Shown piece by piece: positions 50,851 through 59,063 of a stretch of DNA of 64,000 nt. The DNA is from Mycolicibacter engbaekii (GTDB lineage Bacteria; Actinomycetota; Actinomycetes; Mycobacteriales; Mycobacteriaceae). The stretch spans positions 222,505-286,504 of the forward strand of contig NZ_LQOT01000076.1 in the NCBI RefSeq assembly GCF_002101585.1, read 5' to 3'. Under the pieces are notes generated by a model. It made no database searches. It was not told the DNA's origin and saw only the letters and a list, made by a program, of their open reading frames with translations. Every line of letters starts with the position of its first letter. The stretch's first letter is position 1. The position numbers and the translations under genes are program-made.

Positions 50851-52464
50851 GCCGGCCAGCTGCACCGTGTGCGTCGCGCGCAGCAGTGCGGCGCCGCTGA
50901 TCGCGGGCTCGGTGTTGCCCAGATTGCGGGCGAACCGCGGATGGCAGCCGCCGGCGATCAACACCCGGATGCGCGAGCCGGCCGCGAACCGGTGGGCGAT
51001 CTGGTCGAGCTCGATGCGGACCGTTCCGGCGGCCGGCGTCAGCCGGCGGTAGCCGTCGCTGACATTTCGGGACCGCCCGCGAGCATCGACCTCGCTGACC
51101 CTGACGAACAGGTCGACGTTCGGGTTGTCGCTGGAATGTGCCAGCTCGACCACCGGGCTGCCGAAGACGTCGACATCCTCGGTCAGGGCTGCACCGGTGA
51201 AGGTCAGCACATCGGCGCGGCGCGCCAGAACGTCGTCGCGCTGGTAGCCGCCGCCCGGGGCCAGCAGCCGCCCGCCCACCGTCGGCGTGGGGTCGGCGGG
51301 GTCGTAGGTGAAGCTGACCGCGTCCGTGGTGTCGTCGGCCACGGGGGAGGCGGCCAGGCGCCCGCCCGGCGCCAGCCACCAGGTGCGCGCGGTCGTCGCC
51401 GGCGGCCAATCCGGAAACTCACGCCACCCACCGCCGCCGGTGACATACACCCGGACCGGGCTGGTTCGCGACGGCCCGTCGGCCCCGGCCAGGTGAGTGT
51501 CGAGCCAATCGAGGGATTCGGCGGTGACGGTGCGCAGGCCTCTGGTCAGCATCTCGGTGTGGGTCCACGGGCCGACGGTCATCGCGACCTCGGCCCCTCG
51601 GTCGCGCAGCGTCCGGAACTGTGTCAGCGTCTGATCTAAGAACAGGTCTTGCCAGCCGCTGAGCAGCAGCACCGGCACCCGAGTTCCCTCAAGCGCAGCC
51701 GGGAAACGCATCCTGTCCCAGAACGGGTCGTCACGGTCGGGGTGCTCGACCCAGGACTCGTACCAGGTCGACCTGGTGCCCAGAAGTGCGCGTCCCGCCG
51801 TCCCCAGGGGCAGGGCCGCCGCGGCCCGTCTGACCCGGCGCTGGGCGGTCAGCTGCTGCAGACCGGCCCTGATCCGGGGGCGGACCTCCTGGTGGGCCAT
51901 CATGTGGCTCCAGCCCAGGAAGTCGTTGAGGGCGAAAGACCCGACACCCCAGGTGGACTGGTAGAGATCATGCGGTCCGACGGTGACGACCGCGGCGGCC
52001 AGCTCCGGCGGCGGGTCGGCCAGCAACGCCCACTGGGTGAAGCCCAGATACGACAGCCCCACGGTGCCGAAGGATCCGGTGAACCACGGCTGCGCGCGGA
52101 GCCACTCCACCGTGTCGGCACCGTCGGCGGCCTCGTTGACCATCGGCTCGAACACCCCGCCGGAGCCGAAGGTGCCGCGCACACTCTGCAGGATCACCCG
52201 ATACCCGCGGGCGGCGAACATCCGGGCGAATACCAGCGAGAACGGGAACCCCCGGCCGTAGGGACAGCGCACCAGCAGGGTGCCGGCCACGTCGCCGGTC
52301 GGCTGGTAATGGTCGGCCCGCAGCTCCACCCCGTCGCGCATCGGGACGTGTTCCCGGCGCACCGTGTAGCCGGTGGTGGGCGGTGGCAGTTGCCGCAGCG
52401 CCCGGTTCAGGACGACATCGCTAAGACGCGGGCGGGCCGGCCGGGCCGAGGCGGTGGACGTCAC
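50797..52464 (-). CDS. CocE/NonD family hydrolase (X-Pro dipeptidyl-peptidase S15 fold)
   Basis: A 555-residue serine esterase/peptidase-fold enzyme. The nucleophile elbow is GLSYLG (Ser138), the Asp is in SGWQDLFLDQ, and the His in VGPWTHTEML, giving a full triad. The C-terminal jelly-roll domain (DVDVFGSPVVELAHSS, IRVLIAGGCHPRFARN) is typical of CocE/NonD. No signal peptide, so it is cytoplasmic. The GTG start lies 13 bases after the DUF3558 gene. Substrate unknown; esters or amides of xenobiotics are common for the family. Confidence 0.9.
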   Translation of the reverse strand: MTSTASARPARPRLSDVVLNRALRQLPPPTTGYTVRREHVPMRDGVELRADHYQPTGDVAGTLLVRCPYGRGFPFSLVFARMFAARGYRVILQSVRGTFGSGGVFEPMVNEAADGADTVEWLRAQPWFTGSFGTVGLSYLGFTQWALLADPPPELAAAVVTVGPHDLYQSTWGVGSFALNDFLGWSHMMAHQEVRPRIRAGLQQLTAQRRVRRAAAALPLGTAGRALLGTRSTWYESWVEHPDRDDPFWDRMRFPAALEGTRVPVLLLSGWQDLFLDQTLTQFRTLRDRGAEVAMTVGPWTHTEMLTRGLRTVTAESLDWLDTHLAGADGPSRTSPVRVYVTGGGGWREFPDWPPATTARTWWLAPGGRLAASPVADDTTDAVSFTYDPADPTPTVGGRLLAPGGGYQRDDVLARRADVLTFTGAALTEDVDVFGSPVVELAHSSDNPNVDLFVRVSEVDARGRSRNVSDGYRRLTPAAGTVRIELDQIAHRFAAGSRIRVLIAGGCHPRFARNLGNTEPAISGAALLRATHTVQLAGSRLLLPAHGRDSLDQQV

Positions 52465-52466
52465 GA

Positions 52467-52485
52467 CTGAAGTACCTTCAGTACT
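52467..52485. repeat. Overlapping short inverted repeats at the DUF3558/CocE junction
   Basis: CTGAA-GTACC-TTCAG (52467-52481) and AGTAC-CTTCA-GTACT (52471-52485) share bases, so the stop of one gene and the start region of the next can fold in two alternative hairpins. Could influence coupling. Short arms. Confidence 0.35.
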
Positions 52486-53059
52486 TGTAGTGCGGTGCCA
52501 GCTGATGGGCCCGCATCAGGTTCTCGGAGGGGCAGTCCACCTTCGGCTCGGAGTACACCGGTGAGTAGTACAGCGACTGCTGGATCAGTCCGTAGCTGGT
52601 CTTGAAAGCCACCATGCAGGAGACCCACCAGCGGTTGTTCCACTCGGTGGGCTTCATCACCCAGTACTGCGCCACCCGGCGTCCGTTGATGTCCATCTCG
52701 ATGGCGTCGGCGGGGATGGATTCGTCGTAGCTGCGCCACACGAAAGTCTCAACGGCCATCTGGTAATTGCCCGCGTCGAACTCGCAGCGCACACCCTCGA
52801 CCGGCTTGGGGGGAGTGAACGCCAGACCCAGTTGCGCGATGACGTCAAAGGGAATGTCTTCGCAGGCGTCGAACGGGCGCGGGTTGGTGAGGTTGACCGC
52901 TTTGCTCGACGTGGTCGGGGGCGCCAACGGTATGCCGGTGGAACGCAGGTCGACTCCCGCACTTCCCGGGACGCCGTTGACGGGTGCTTGTTGGCAGACC
53001 ACCACGACGGCCATCACCAGCGCCCCTACCGCGGTCATCAGACGCAGTTTGGTGAGCAT
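52478..53059 (-). CDS. DUF3558-type exported protein
   Basis: A 193-residue protein with an N-terminal hydrophobic export signal (LMTAVGALVMAVVVVC); the segment before the Cys lacks a small residue, so lipidation is doubtful. The DUF3558 pattern is clear: RPFDACEDIPFDVIAQLG, VRCEFDAG, WVSCMVAF, KVDCPSE, with four Cys that probably make two disulfides. AAGGAG four bases before ATG at 53059 supports the start. Same-strand partner of the CocE gene. In M. tuberculosis the lipoprotein LppV occupies a similar place next to Rv2795c. It is divergent from pptH. Confidence 0.82.
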   Translation of the reverse strand: MLTKLRLMTAVGALVMAVVVVCQQAPVNGVPGSAGVDLRSTGIPLAPPTTSSKAVNLTNPRPFDACEDIPFDVIAQLGLAFTPPKPVEGVRCEFDAGNYQMAVETFVWRSYDESIPADAIEMDINGRRVAQYWVMKPTEWNNRWWVSCMVAFKTSYGLIQQSLYYSPVYSEPKVDCPSENLMRAHQLAPHYKY

Positions 53060-53175
53060 GACACTCCTTGCTTCCGCCCGATGCTCTGCCGGGCAGTGTA
53101 CAAGTTGTGGCGCCCGCCACTGATTCGAAGGCGAGAACACGTTCTAATTCCGGTCACCCATTAGGCTCGGAACTC

Positions 53176-54141
53176 GTGACCACCCACGAGCCGAGGGCCG
53201 CCGACGGCCCCACCCTGTGGGCGATCTCCGATCTGCACACCGGCCACTCGGGTAACAAGCCCATCACCGAGGCGCTGTACCCGGCTACCGGTGACGACTG
53301 GCTGATCGTCGCCGGCGACGTCGCGGAGCGCACCGACGAGATCCGCTGGGCACTGGACCTGCTGCGCAAGCGGTTCGCGAAAGTGATCTGGGTGCCCGGG
53401 AACCACGAGTTGTGGACCACCAACAAGGATCCGATGCAGATCTTCGGCCGCTCGCGCTACGACTACCTGGTCGACATGTGTGACCAGATGGGCGTCATCA
53501 CGCCCGAGCATCCCTTCCCGGTCTGGACCGAGCAGGGGGGCCCGGCCACCATCGCGGCGATGTTCCTGCTCTACGACTACACCTTCCTTCCCGCTGGAGC
53601 GACCAGCAAGGCCGAAGGGCTGGCCATCGCGCGGGAGAACAACGTGGTGGCCACCGACGAGTTCCTGCTGTCGCCCGAGCCCTACGGCACCCGCGACGCC
53701 TGGTGCCGCGACCGGGTGGCCGCCACTCGCAAGCGCCTCGAAGAACTCGACTGGATGACGCCGACCGTGCTGGTCAACCACTTTCCGATGGTGCGCCAAC
53801 CCTGCGACGCATTGTTTTATCCGGAGTTCTCGTTGTGGTGCGGCACCGTCGAAACCGCCGATTGGCACACCCGCTACAACGCCACCTGTTCGGTCTACGG
53901 CCACCTGCACATCCCGCGAACCACCTACTACGACGGGGTGCGCTTCGAAGAGGTGTCGGTGGGCTACCCGCGGGAATGGCGCCGACGGCGCCCGCACCGG
54001 TGGCTGCGCCAGATACTGCCCGACCCGCAGTACCCGCCCGGCTACCTCAACGAGTTCGGCGGTCACTTCGCGATCACCGACGAGATGCGCGAGGCCAGTG
54101 CGAAGTTCGCCGAGCGGCTACGCCAGAGGCAGGCCCGATGA
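53176..54141 (+). CDS. pptH: Metallophosphoesterase, phosphopantetheinyl hydrolase PptH type
   Basis: Relative of Rv2795c, which removes phosphopantetheine from carrier proteins and thus opposes PptT. The 321-residue calcineurin-like protein has the ordered motifs SDLHTGH (Asp-x-His), AGDVAE, PGNHELW, VNHFPM and YGHLHIPR, i.e. all metal ligands. GTG at 53176 gives a length near that of M. tuberculosis (324 aa). Its TGA overlaps the ATG of pptT, keeping the opposing pair together. Confidence 0.93.
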   Translation: MTTHEPRAADGPTLWAISDLHTGHSGNKPITEALYPATGDDWLIVAGDVAERTDEIRWALDLLRKRFAKVIWVPGNHELWTTNKDPMQIFGRSRYDYLVDMCDQMGVITPEHPFPVWTEQGGPATIAAMFLLYDYTFLPAGATSKAEGLAIARENNVVATDEFLLSPEPYGTRDAWCRDRVAATRKRLEELDWMTPTVLVNHFPMVRQPCDALFYPEFSLWCGTVETADWHTRYNATCSVYGHLHIPRTTYYDGVRFEEVSVGYPREWRRRRPHRWLRQILPDPQYPPGYLNEFGGHFAITDEMREASAKFAERLRQRQAR

Positions 54142-54797
54142 GCAGGCTGCTGGACACGGTGCTCTGTGGAGCGCCGAGGGGCTCGCTGGCCTGGGCCGAG
54201 CGCTACGATGACCCGCCCGGCCTGGCTCCGCTGCCCGAGGAAGAGCCACTGGTGGCCCGTTCGGTCGCCAAGCGCCGCAATGAATTCGTCACCGCCCGCT
54301 ACTGCGCCCGGCTGGCGCTGGAAGAACTCGGGCAACCGCCCGTCCCGATTCTCAAGGGGGAGCAGGGCGAGCCGTCGTGGCCCGCCGGCATCGTCGGCAG
54401 CCTGACCCACTGCGCGGGTTTCCGCGGCGCGGTGGTGGGCCGCAGCACCGACGTGCGGTCGGTGGGAATCGATGCCGAGCCGCACGACGTGCTGCCCGAC
54501 GGCGTGCTCGACGCGGTGAGCCTTCCCGTCGAGCGCTTTGAGCTCGCGGCGTTGCCCCAGGATCGGCACTGGGACCGAGTCCTGTTCTGCGCCAAAGAGG
54601 CCACCTACAAGGCGTGGTTCCCGCTGACCGGGCGGTGGCTGGGCTTCGAGGACGCACACATCACCTTCGAGACCGACGGCAGCTTCGCCTCGCGGATCCT
54701 GATCGATCCCGCGGCGCGGTCCGGGCCGCCACTGACGACACTGCGCGGGCGGTGGTCGGTGGCGGGTGGCCTGGTACTGACGGCGATCGTCCTGTGA
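54138..54797 (+). CDS. pptT: 4'-phosphopantetheinyl transferase PptT
   Basis: Activates polyketide synthases, NRPSs and other carrier proteins by attaching phosphopantetheine from CoA. The 219-residue Sfp-type protein carries VGIDAEP (residues 109-115) with the Mg-binding Asp/Glu and KEATYKAW. M. tuberculosis PptT is 227 residues. ATG at 54138 overlaps the pptH stop, and its own stop overlaps truB (GTGA). The substrate synthases are not in this window, except that the FAAL at 12.4 kb implies a carrier-protein partner somewhere. Confidence 0.95.
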   Translation: MSRLLDTVLCGAPRGSLAWAERYDDPPGLAPLPEEEPLVARSVAKRRNEFVTARYCARLALEELGQPPVPILKGEQGEPSWPAGIVGSLTHCAGFRGAVVGRSTDVRSVGIDAEPHDVLPDGVLDAVSLPVERFELAALPQDRHWDRVLFCAKEATYKAWFPLTGRWLGFEDAHITFETDGSFASRILIDPAARSGPPLTTLRGRWSVAGGLVLTAIVL

Positions 54798-55684
54798 GCG
54801 GATCCGTGGCGGCCGGCCTGGTGATCGTCGACAAGCCCGCCGGGATGACCAGCCACGATGTGGTGTCGCGATGCCGCAGGGCGTTCGGCACCCGCAAGGT
54901 CGGCCATGCGGGCACGTTGGACCCGATGGCCACCGGCGTGCTGGTGATCGGCATCGAACGGGCCACCAAGATTCTGGGGCTGCTGACCGCGTCGGAGAAG
55001 TCCTATGCCGCCACCGTGCGGTTGGGGCAGACCACCTCGACAGAGGACGCCGAAGGCGAGGTGCTGCAGACCACGTCGGCGTCTCATCTCACCGAGCCTC
55101 AGATCGAGACGGCGATCGCCGGGTTGCGCGGCGATATCGCGCAAGTGCCCTCGGCGGTCAGCGCCATCAAGGTCGACGGCAAGCGGTCCTATCAGTTGGT
55201 GCGCGAGGGCCGGGCCGTTGCGCTGCCCGCCCGCCCGGTGCGCATCGAGCGCTTCGCGTTGCTGGCGGTACGGCGCGATGATCCGTTCGTCGACCTGGAC
55301 GTCGAGGTGGACTGTTCGGCGGGCACCTACATCCGGGCTTTGGCCCGCGACCTGGGCGCCGCGCTGGGAGTCGGTGGGCACCTGACGGCGCTGCGGCGCA
55401 CCCGGGCCGGCAGCTTCGGGCTGGACCAGGCCCGAACCCTCGATGAGCTGCAGGAGCATCCAGTGCTCAGTTACCCCATAGATGAGGCCTGTCTGCGCGC
55501 CTTCGCCCGCCGGGACCTGACCGAGCAGGAGGCACTCGATGCCGGCCACGGCCGACCGCTGTCTCCCGCCGGCATCAACGGCGTGTACGCGGCGACCGCA
55601 CCGGACGGCCGGGTGATCGCACTGCTCGAGGATGCGCCCCGGCGCACCAAGTCGGTGGTCGTCATCCGGCCGGCGACGCTGTAG
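54794..55684 (+). CDS. truB: tRNA pseudouridine-55 synthase
   Basis: Makes the universal pseudouridine 55 in the tRNA T-loop. The 296-residue protein has VDKPAGMTSHDVV, the catalytic Asp in GHAGTLDPMATG, SYAATVRLG and YIRALARDLG. A C-terminal domain like that of other actinobacterial TruB enzymes follows. GTG overlaps the pptT stop. The next gene, DUF2804, is six bases downstream. Confidence 0.96.
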   Translation: MSGSVAAGLVIVDKPAGMTSHDVVSRCRRAFGTRKVGHAGTLDPMATGVLVIGIERATKILGLLTASEKSYAATVRLGQTTSTEDAEGEVLQTTSASHLTEPQIETAIAGLRGDIAQVPSAVSAIKVDGKRSYQLVREGRAVALPARPVRIERFALLAVRRDDPFVDLDVEVDCSAGTYIRALARDLGAALGVGGHLTALRRTRAGSFGLDQARTLDELQEHPVLSYPIDEACLRAFARRDLTEQEALDAGHGRPLSPAGINGVYAATAPDGRVIALLEDAPRRTKSVVVIRPATL

Positions 55685-55690
55685 GCCGCC

Positions 55691-56668
55691 GTGGTCACCC
55701 ACGAACGTGAGATCACCGAGGCGGTCGAGCTGTGCGATGCGTCGGGGGCGTTGAACCCTGCGGCCGTCGGTTGGACCCGAACACCGTTGCACCGCACCGG
55801 ACTGCGTGGCTGGGGGCGTACCAAGCGGTGGGAGTACTGGTGTCTGACCACCCCCACGCACCTGGTCGCGGTCACCGTTGCCGACCTGGATTATCTCGGG
55901 GTCAGCAACGTGTACCTGCTCGACTATTCCGGCCGTGCGGTGTCCCGCAGCTGCGCGCACCCGGGCGGCTGGGGGATAACCCTGCCCGACAACCTCGGCG
56001 GCGGGCCGGCCCGGGCGCGCGGAACGGTGGCGATCGATCTCACCACCGAAGCCGACGGTACCCGGATTCGCTTCTCCTGCAGAACATCTGCCGGACCCAT
56101 GACCGGTGACCTGTTTGTCGCGCTGCCGCCGGGTCACGAGACGATGGCGGTGGTGGTGCCCTGGAGTTCGAAGCGGTTCCAGTACACCGCCAAGCACACC
56201 GCGCGCCCGGCGTCGGGCGTTGTGCGGGTCGGCGACACCACCTATGACTTCGACGGCGGCTGGGGTGTCCTCGACCACGGACGTGGTCGCTGGCCCGCGA
56301 ACACCCTGTGGAACTGGGGCGCGGCCTCCGGGCACACCGACGGCCACGTCGTCGGTCTGCAACTGGGCGGGAAGTGGACCGTGGGCACGGGCAGTACCGA
56401 GAACGCGCTCTGCGTGGACGGTCGTCTGACCAAGATCGGCGCCGAGTTGGATTGGCACTACCCCGAATACACCGGGCCGTGGACCATCCGCACGCCGGAC
56501 TCCGACCAGGTGGACCTGACCTTCACGCCGTTTCATCACCGGTCACCGCTGCCCGGAACCCATCTGTGTTTCGGGCACTACGACGGCCGGATCCGCACCG
56601 ACGCCGGTGCGAGCGTTGCCGTCGACAAGCTCCTCGGCTGGGCCGAACAGGTACACCTGCTCTGGTAA
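55691..56668 (+). CDS. DUF2804 family protein
   Basis: A 325-residue cytoplasmic protein of the DUF2804 family, all-beta in appearance. Characteristic blocks: GWGRTKRWEYWCL, DLDYLGVSNVYLLDY, FDGGWGVLDHGRGRWP, NTLWNWGAASG. The repeated WNW/GWG stretches resemble lipocalin/AttH-like folds. Role unknown. It overlaps nothing and starts six bases after truB. Confidence 0.87.
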   Translation: MVTHEREITEAVELCDASGALNPAAVGWTRTPLHRTGLRGWGRTKRWEYWCLTTPTHLVAVTVADLDYLGVSNVYLLDYSGRAVSRSCAHPGGWGITLPDNLGGGPARARGTVAIDLTTEADGTRIRFSCRTSAGPMTGDLFVALPPGHETMAVVVPWSSKRFQYTAKHTARPASGVVRVGDTTYDFDGGWGVLDHGRGRWPANTLWNWGAASGHTDGHVVGLQLGGKWTVGTGSTENALCVDGRLTKIGAELDWHYPEYTGPWTIRTPDSDQVDLTFTPFHHRSPLPGTHLCFGHYDGRIRTDAGASVAVDKLLGWAEQVHLLW

Positions 56669-56673
56669 GTGGG

Positions 56674-57372
56674 TCAGACCACCCAGATCGCTTGGGCGGC
56701 AGGGCTGCCCAAGTCCACCGTGGCCGACTCGCCGTCGGCGTCCCCGGCCTGGTCCAGGGCCACCGAGATGATCCCGGCGAAATCGCGACGGGTCAGCACC
56801 CGGATGCGGGCGTCGAGGCTGATGCCCACCTGGGCGAAGTAGCGCAGCATCTCCGGATCGTGATCGGAGATTCGGGCCACGGTCCCGGCCTCTCCCTCCG
56901 AGCACACCCACAGCTGACGTGCGGGGGGAGTGGGTACCTGCCCGTCCGGCGCCGGGATGGGGTCGCCGTGCGGGTCGCGCTGCGGAAACCCCAGCTTGGC
57001 GTCGATACGGGCGACCAGTCGGTCGGACACCGCATGCTCGAGGATTTCGGCCTCGTCGTGCACCTCATCCCAGGCGTAGCCGAGTTCGCAGACCAGAAAC
57101 GTCTCGATCAGGCGGTGGCGGCGGACCATCGCAAGAGCCGCCTGACGGCCCTGGTCGGTCAGCGTCACCGCACCGTATCTCTCGTGGTCCACCAGGCCCG
57201 CGTCGGCCAGTTTGCGAATCGACTCCGATGCCGTGCTGGCGGACACCCCGAGCTTTTCCGCCAGCATTTTTGTGCTGACCTTGTCGGGTGACCACTCCTG
57301 GGCCGTCCAGATGACTTTCAGATAGTCCTGAGCGACGCTACTCAGCCCATCCGACTGCTCCCAAGGGCTCAC
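56674..57372 (-). CDS. mntR: DtxR-family manganese-dependent regulator MntR (SirR)
   Basis: A 232-residue metal-responsive repressor, equivalent to Rv2788. The winged helix is SVAQDYLKVIWTAQEW ... VSASTASESIRKLADAGLV; the metal-binding/dimer region has HRLIETFLVCELGYAWDEVHDEAE with His, Glu and Cys ligands and EHAVSDRL; the C-terminal FeoA/SH3-like domain ends AAQAIWVV. GTG at 57372 gives a protein close to the M. tuberculosis one. It is divergent from ribF, with an inverted repeat between them. Confidence 0.95.
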   Translation of the reverse strand: MSPWEQSDGLSSVAQDYLKVIWTAQEWSPDKVSTKMLAEKLGVSASTASESIRKLADAGLVDHERYGAVTLTDQGRQAALAMVRRHRLIETFLVCELGYAWDEVHDEAEILEHAVSDRLVARIDAKLGFPQRDPHGDPIPAPDGQVPTPPARQLWVCSEGEAGTVARISDHDPEMLRYFAQVGISLDARIRVLTRRDFAGIISVALDQAGDADGESATVDLGSPAAQAIWVV

Positions 57373-57376
57373 AACC

Positions 57377-57395
57377 GGACAGTTTAGGCTTGTCC
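57377..57395. promoter_or_regulatory. 19-base inverted repeat between mntR and ribF
   Basis: GGACA (57377-57381) and TGTCC (57391-57395) are exact inverted arms spaced by nine bases, within the 25-base gap between two divergent start codons. The 19-base length equals that of DtxR/IdeR operators, and the middle (GTTTAGGCT) resembles part of an IdeR box, so MntR autoregulation is plausible. The inner bases are not symmetric. Confidence 0.45.
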
Positions 57396-57397
57396 CC

Positions 57398-58375
57398 GTG
57401 CAGCGGTGGCGGGGGCAGGATGAGATCCCCACAGACTGGGGCAGGTGCGTGCTCACCATCGGCGTGTTCGACGGTGTGCATCGCGGCCATGCGGAACTGA
57501 TCGCCCACGCGGTGAAGGCCGGCAAGGCGCGCGGCGTACCGACGGTGCTGATGACCTTCGATCCGCATCCGATGGAGGTGGTCTACCCCGGCAACCATCC
57601 GGCGCAGCTCACCACACTGGCGCGCCGCGCCGAGCTGGTCGAGCAGCTCGGCATCGACGTGTTCCTGGTGATTCCGTTCACCCCCGAGTTCATGAAGCTC
57701 ACCCCGGACCGCTACATCCACCAGCTGCTGGTCGAGGACCTGCATGTGGTGGAGGTGGTGGTCGGCGAGAACTTCACCTTCGGCCGTAAGGCGGCCGGCA
57801 ATGTCGAGACCCTGCGCCGTGCCGGTGAGCAGTTCGGGTTCGGCGTCGAATCGGTCTCGCTGGTGGCCGAGCGCGCCGACGCCACCCAGTCGGTCACCTT
57901 CTCCTCGACCTACATCCGGTCCTGCGTGGACGCCGGCGACGTGGCGGCGGCGGCCGAGGCCCTGGGCCGGCCGCACCGGGTCGAGGGTCTGGTGGTGCGC
58001 GGCGACGGGCGCGGGCGCGGTCTGGGTTTCCCGACGGCCAATGTGGCTCCGTCGGCGTTCGCGGCGATCCCGGCCGACGGGGTGTACGCCGCATGGTTCA
58101 CCGTCTTGGGCCACGGCCAGATTCCCGGCACTGTCGTCGCCGGCCAGCGCTGCCGGGCCGCCGTGTCGGTGGGCACCAACCCCACGTTCTCCGGACGGGC
58201 CCGCACCGTGGAGGCGTTCGTGATCGATGAAACCGCCGATCTGTACGGCCAGCGCGTCGCCGTGGACTTCGTCAGCCGGATCCGGGGGCAGAAGAAGTTC
58301 GACTCGGTGGCGGACCTGGTGGCGATGATGAACACCGACGTCGAGAAGACCCGCGACCTGCTCCACAGTGACTGA
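57398..58375 (+). CDS. ribF: Bifunctional riboflavin kinase / FAD synthetase
   Basis: Makes FMN and FAD from riboflavin. The 325-residue protein has the nucleotidyl-transferase N-terminal domain (LTIGVFDGVHRGH, MTFDPHP, VGENFTFGRKAAG) and the C-terminal flavokinase domain (HRVEGLVVRGDGRGRGLGFPTAN, the GFPTAN ATP/Mg motif). GTG is 25 bases from the divergent mntR start. Leader may be very short or absent. Confidence 0.96.
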   Translation: MQRWRGQDEIPTDWGRCVLTIGVFDGVHRGHAELIAHAVKAGKARGVPTVLMTFDPHPMEVVYPGNHPAQLTTLARRAELVEQLGIDVFLVIPFTPEFMKLTPDRYIHQLLVEDLHVVEVVVGENFTFGRKAAGNVETLRRAGEQFGFGVESVSLVAERADATQSVTFSSTYIRSCVDAGDVAAAAEALGRPHRVEGLVVRGDGRGRGLGFPTANVAPSAFAAIPADGVYAAWFTVLGHGQIPGTVVAGQRCRAAVSVGTNPTFSGRARTVEAFVIDETADLYGQRVAVDFVSRIRGQKKFDSVADLVAMMNTDVEKTRDLLHSD

Positions 58376-58490
58376 CCGGTTGCGCGGTTAGGACGAGCGC
58401 CCTGGCGCTGTTAGACTCGCCCCTCGGTGTGCTGCAGTCCGCGGTGGCCGCCGACTTGATATTCGCGGGACCTATCGATGGAGATTTGTC

Positions 58491-58760
58491 ATGGCGTTGA
58501 CCGCCGAGCAGAAGAAGGAAATCCTGGGCAGCTACGGCCTGCACGAGACCGACACCGGCTCGCCTGAAGCCCAGATCGCCCTGCTCACCAAGCGGATCGC
58601 CGACCTGACCGAGCACCTCAAGAAGCACAAGCACGACCACCACTCGCGGCGCGGTCTGCTGTTGCTGGTCGGCCGTCGTCGCCGTCTGCTCAAGTACCTG
58701 ACCCAGACCGATGTGGCGCGTTACCGCTCGCTCATCGAGCGCCTGGGCCTGCGTCGCTGA
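58491..58760 (+). CDS. rpsO: 30S ribosomal protein S15
   Basis: The 89-residue S15 binds 16S rRNA early in 30S assembly. Typical signatures are TGSPEAQIALLTKRI and HSRRGLLLLVGRRRRLL. It is followed by the pnp gene, as in most bacteria. Confidence 0.98.
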   Translation: MALTAEQKKEILGSYGLHETDTGSPEAQIALLTKRIADLTEHLKKHKHDHHSRRGLLLLVGRRRRLLKYLTQTDVARYRSLIERLGLRR

Positions 58761-59063
58761 CGACGATCGGGGCAGTCGCCAGCCGCTGCCGTGTAGAGTG
58801 AGACCGTTCCGGGCCTACTAGGCCCGGACATCGGTGTGGCCCCCGCATCCGCGTGCGCCACTCCGGCACGTCACGACGGGACACGTCCGTCTGCGATCAG
58901 CCAGACCTGTGTCGGGCGGTCTTCGGTAGTGGCAGCCGGGTCTGACAGTACGTCTTGATCCGGCCGCTTCGATCGACGACCGTAGCCGCATCCAGGTCCT
59001 TCGCTGACGCACGTCTGACGTTGCGAAACAGTTGAATAAACCAGGAAAGGCCGCACGGCTTCC
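58761..59063 (+). promoter_or_regulatory. rpsO-pnp intergenic region with stem-loop
   Basis: A 303-base gap with no coding sequence. TCCGGGCCT (58808-58816) and AGGCCCGGA (58820-58828) form a perfect 9-bp stem with a 3-base ACT loop. There is no T-tract. In other bacteria such a stem between rpsO and pnp is processed by RNase III and used by PNPase to autoregulate. The pnp ribosome site AGGAAAGG lies near 59041. The remainder shows nothing recognisable. Confidence 0.55.
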
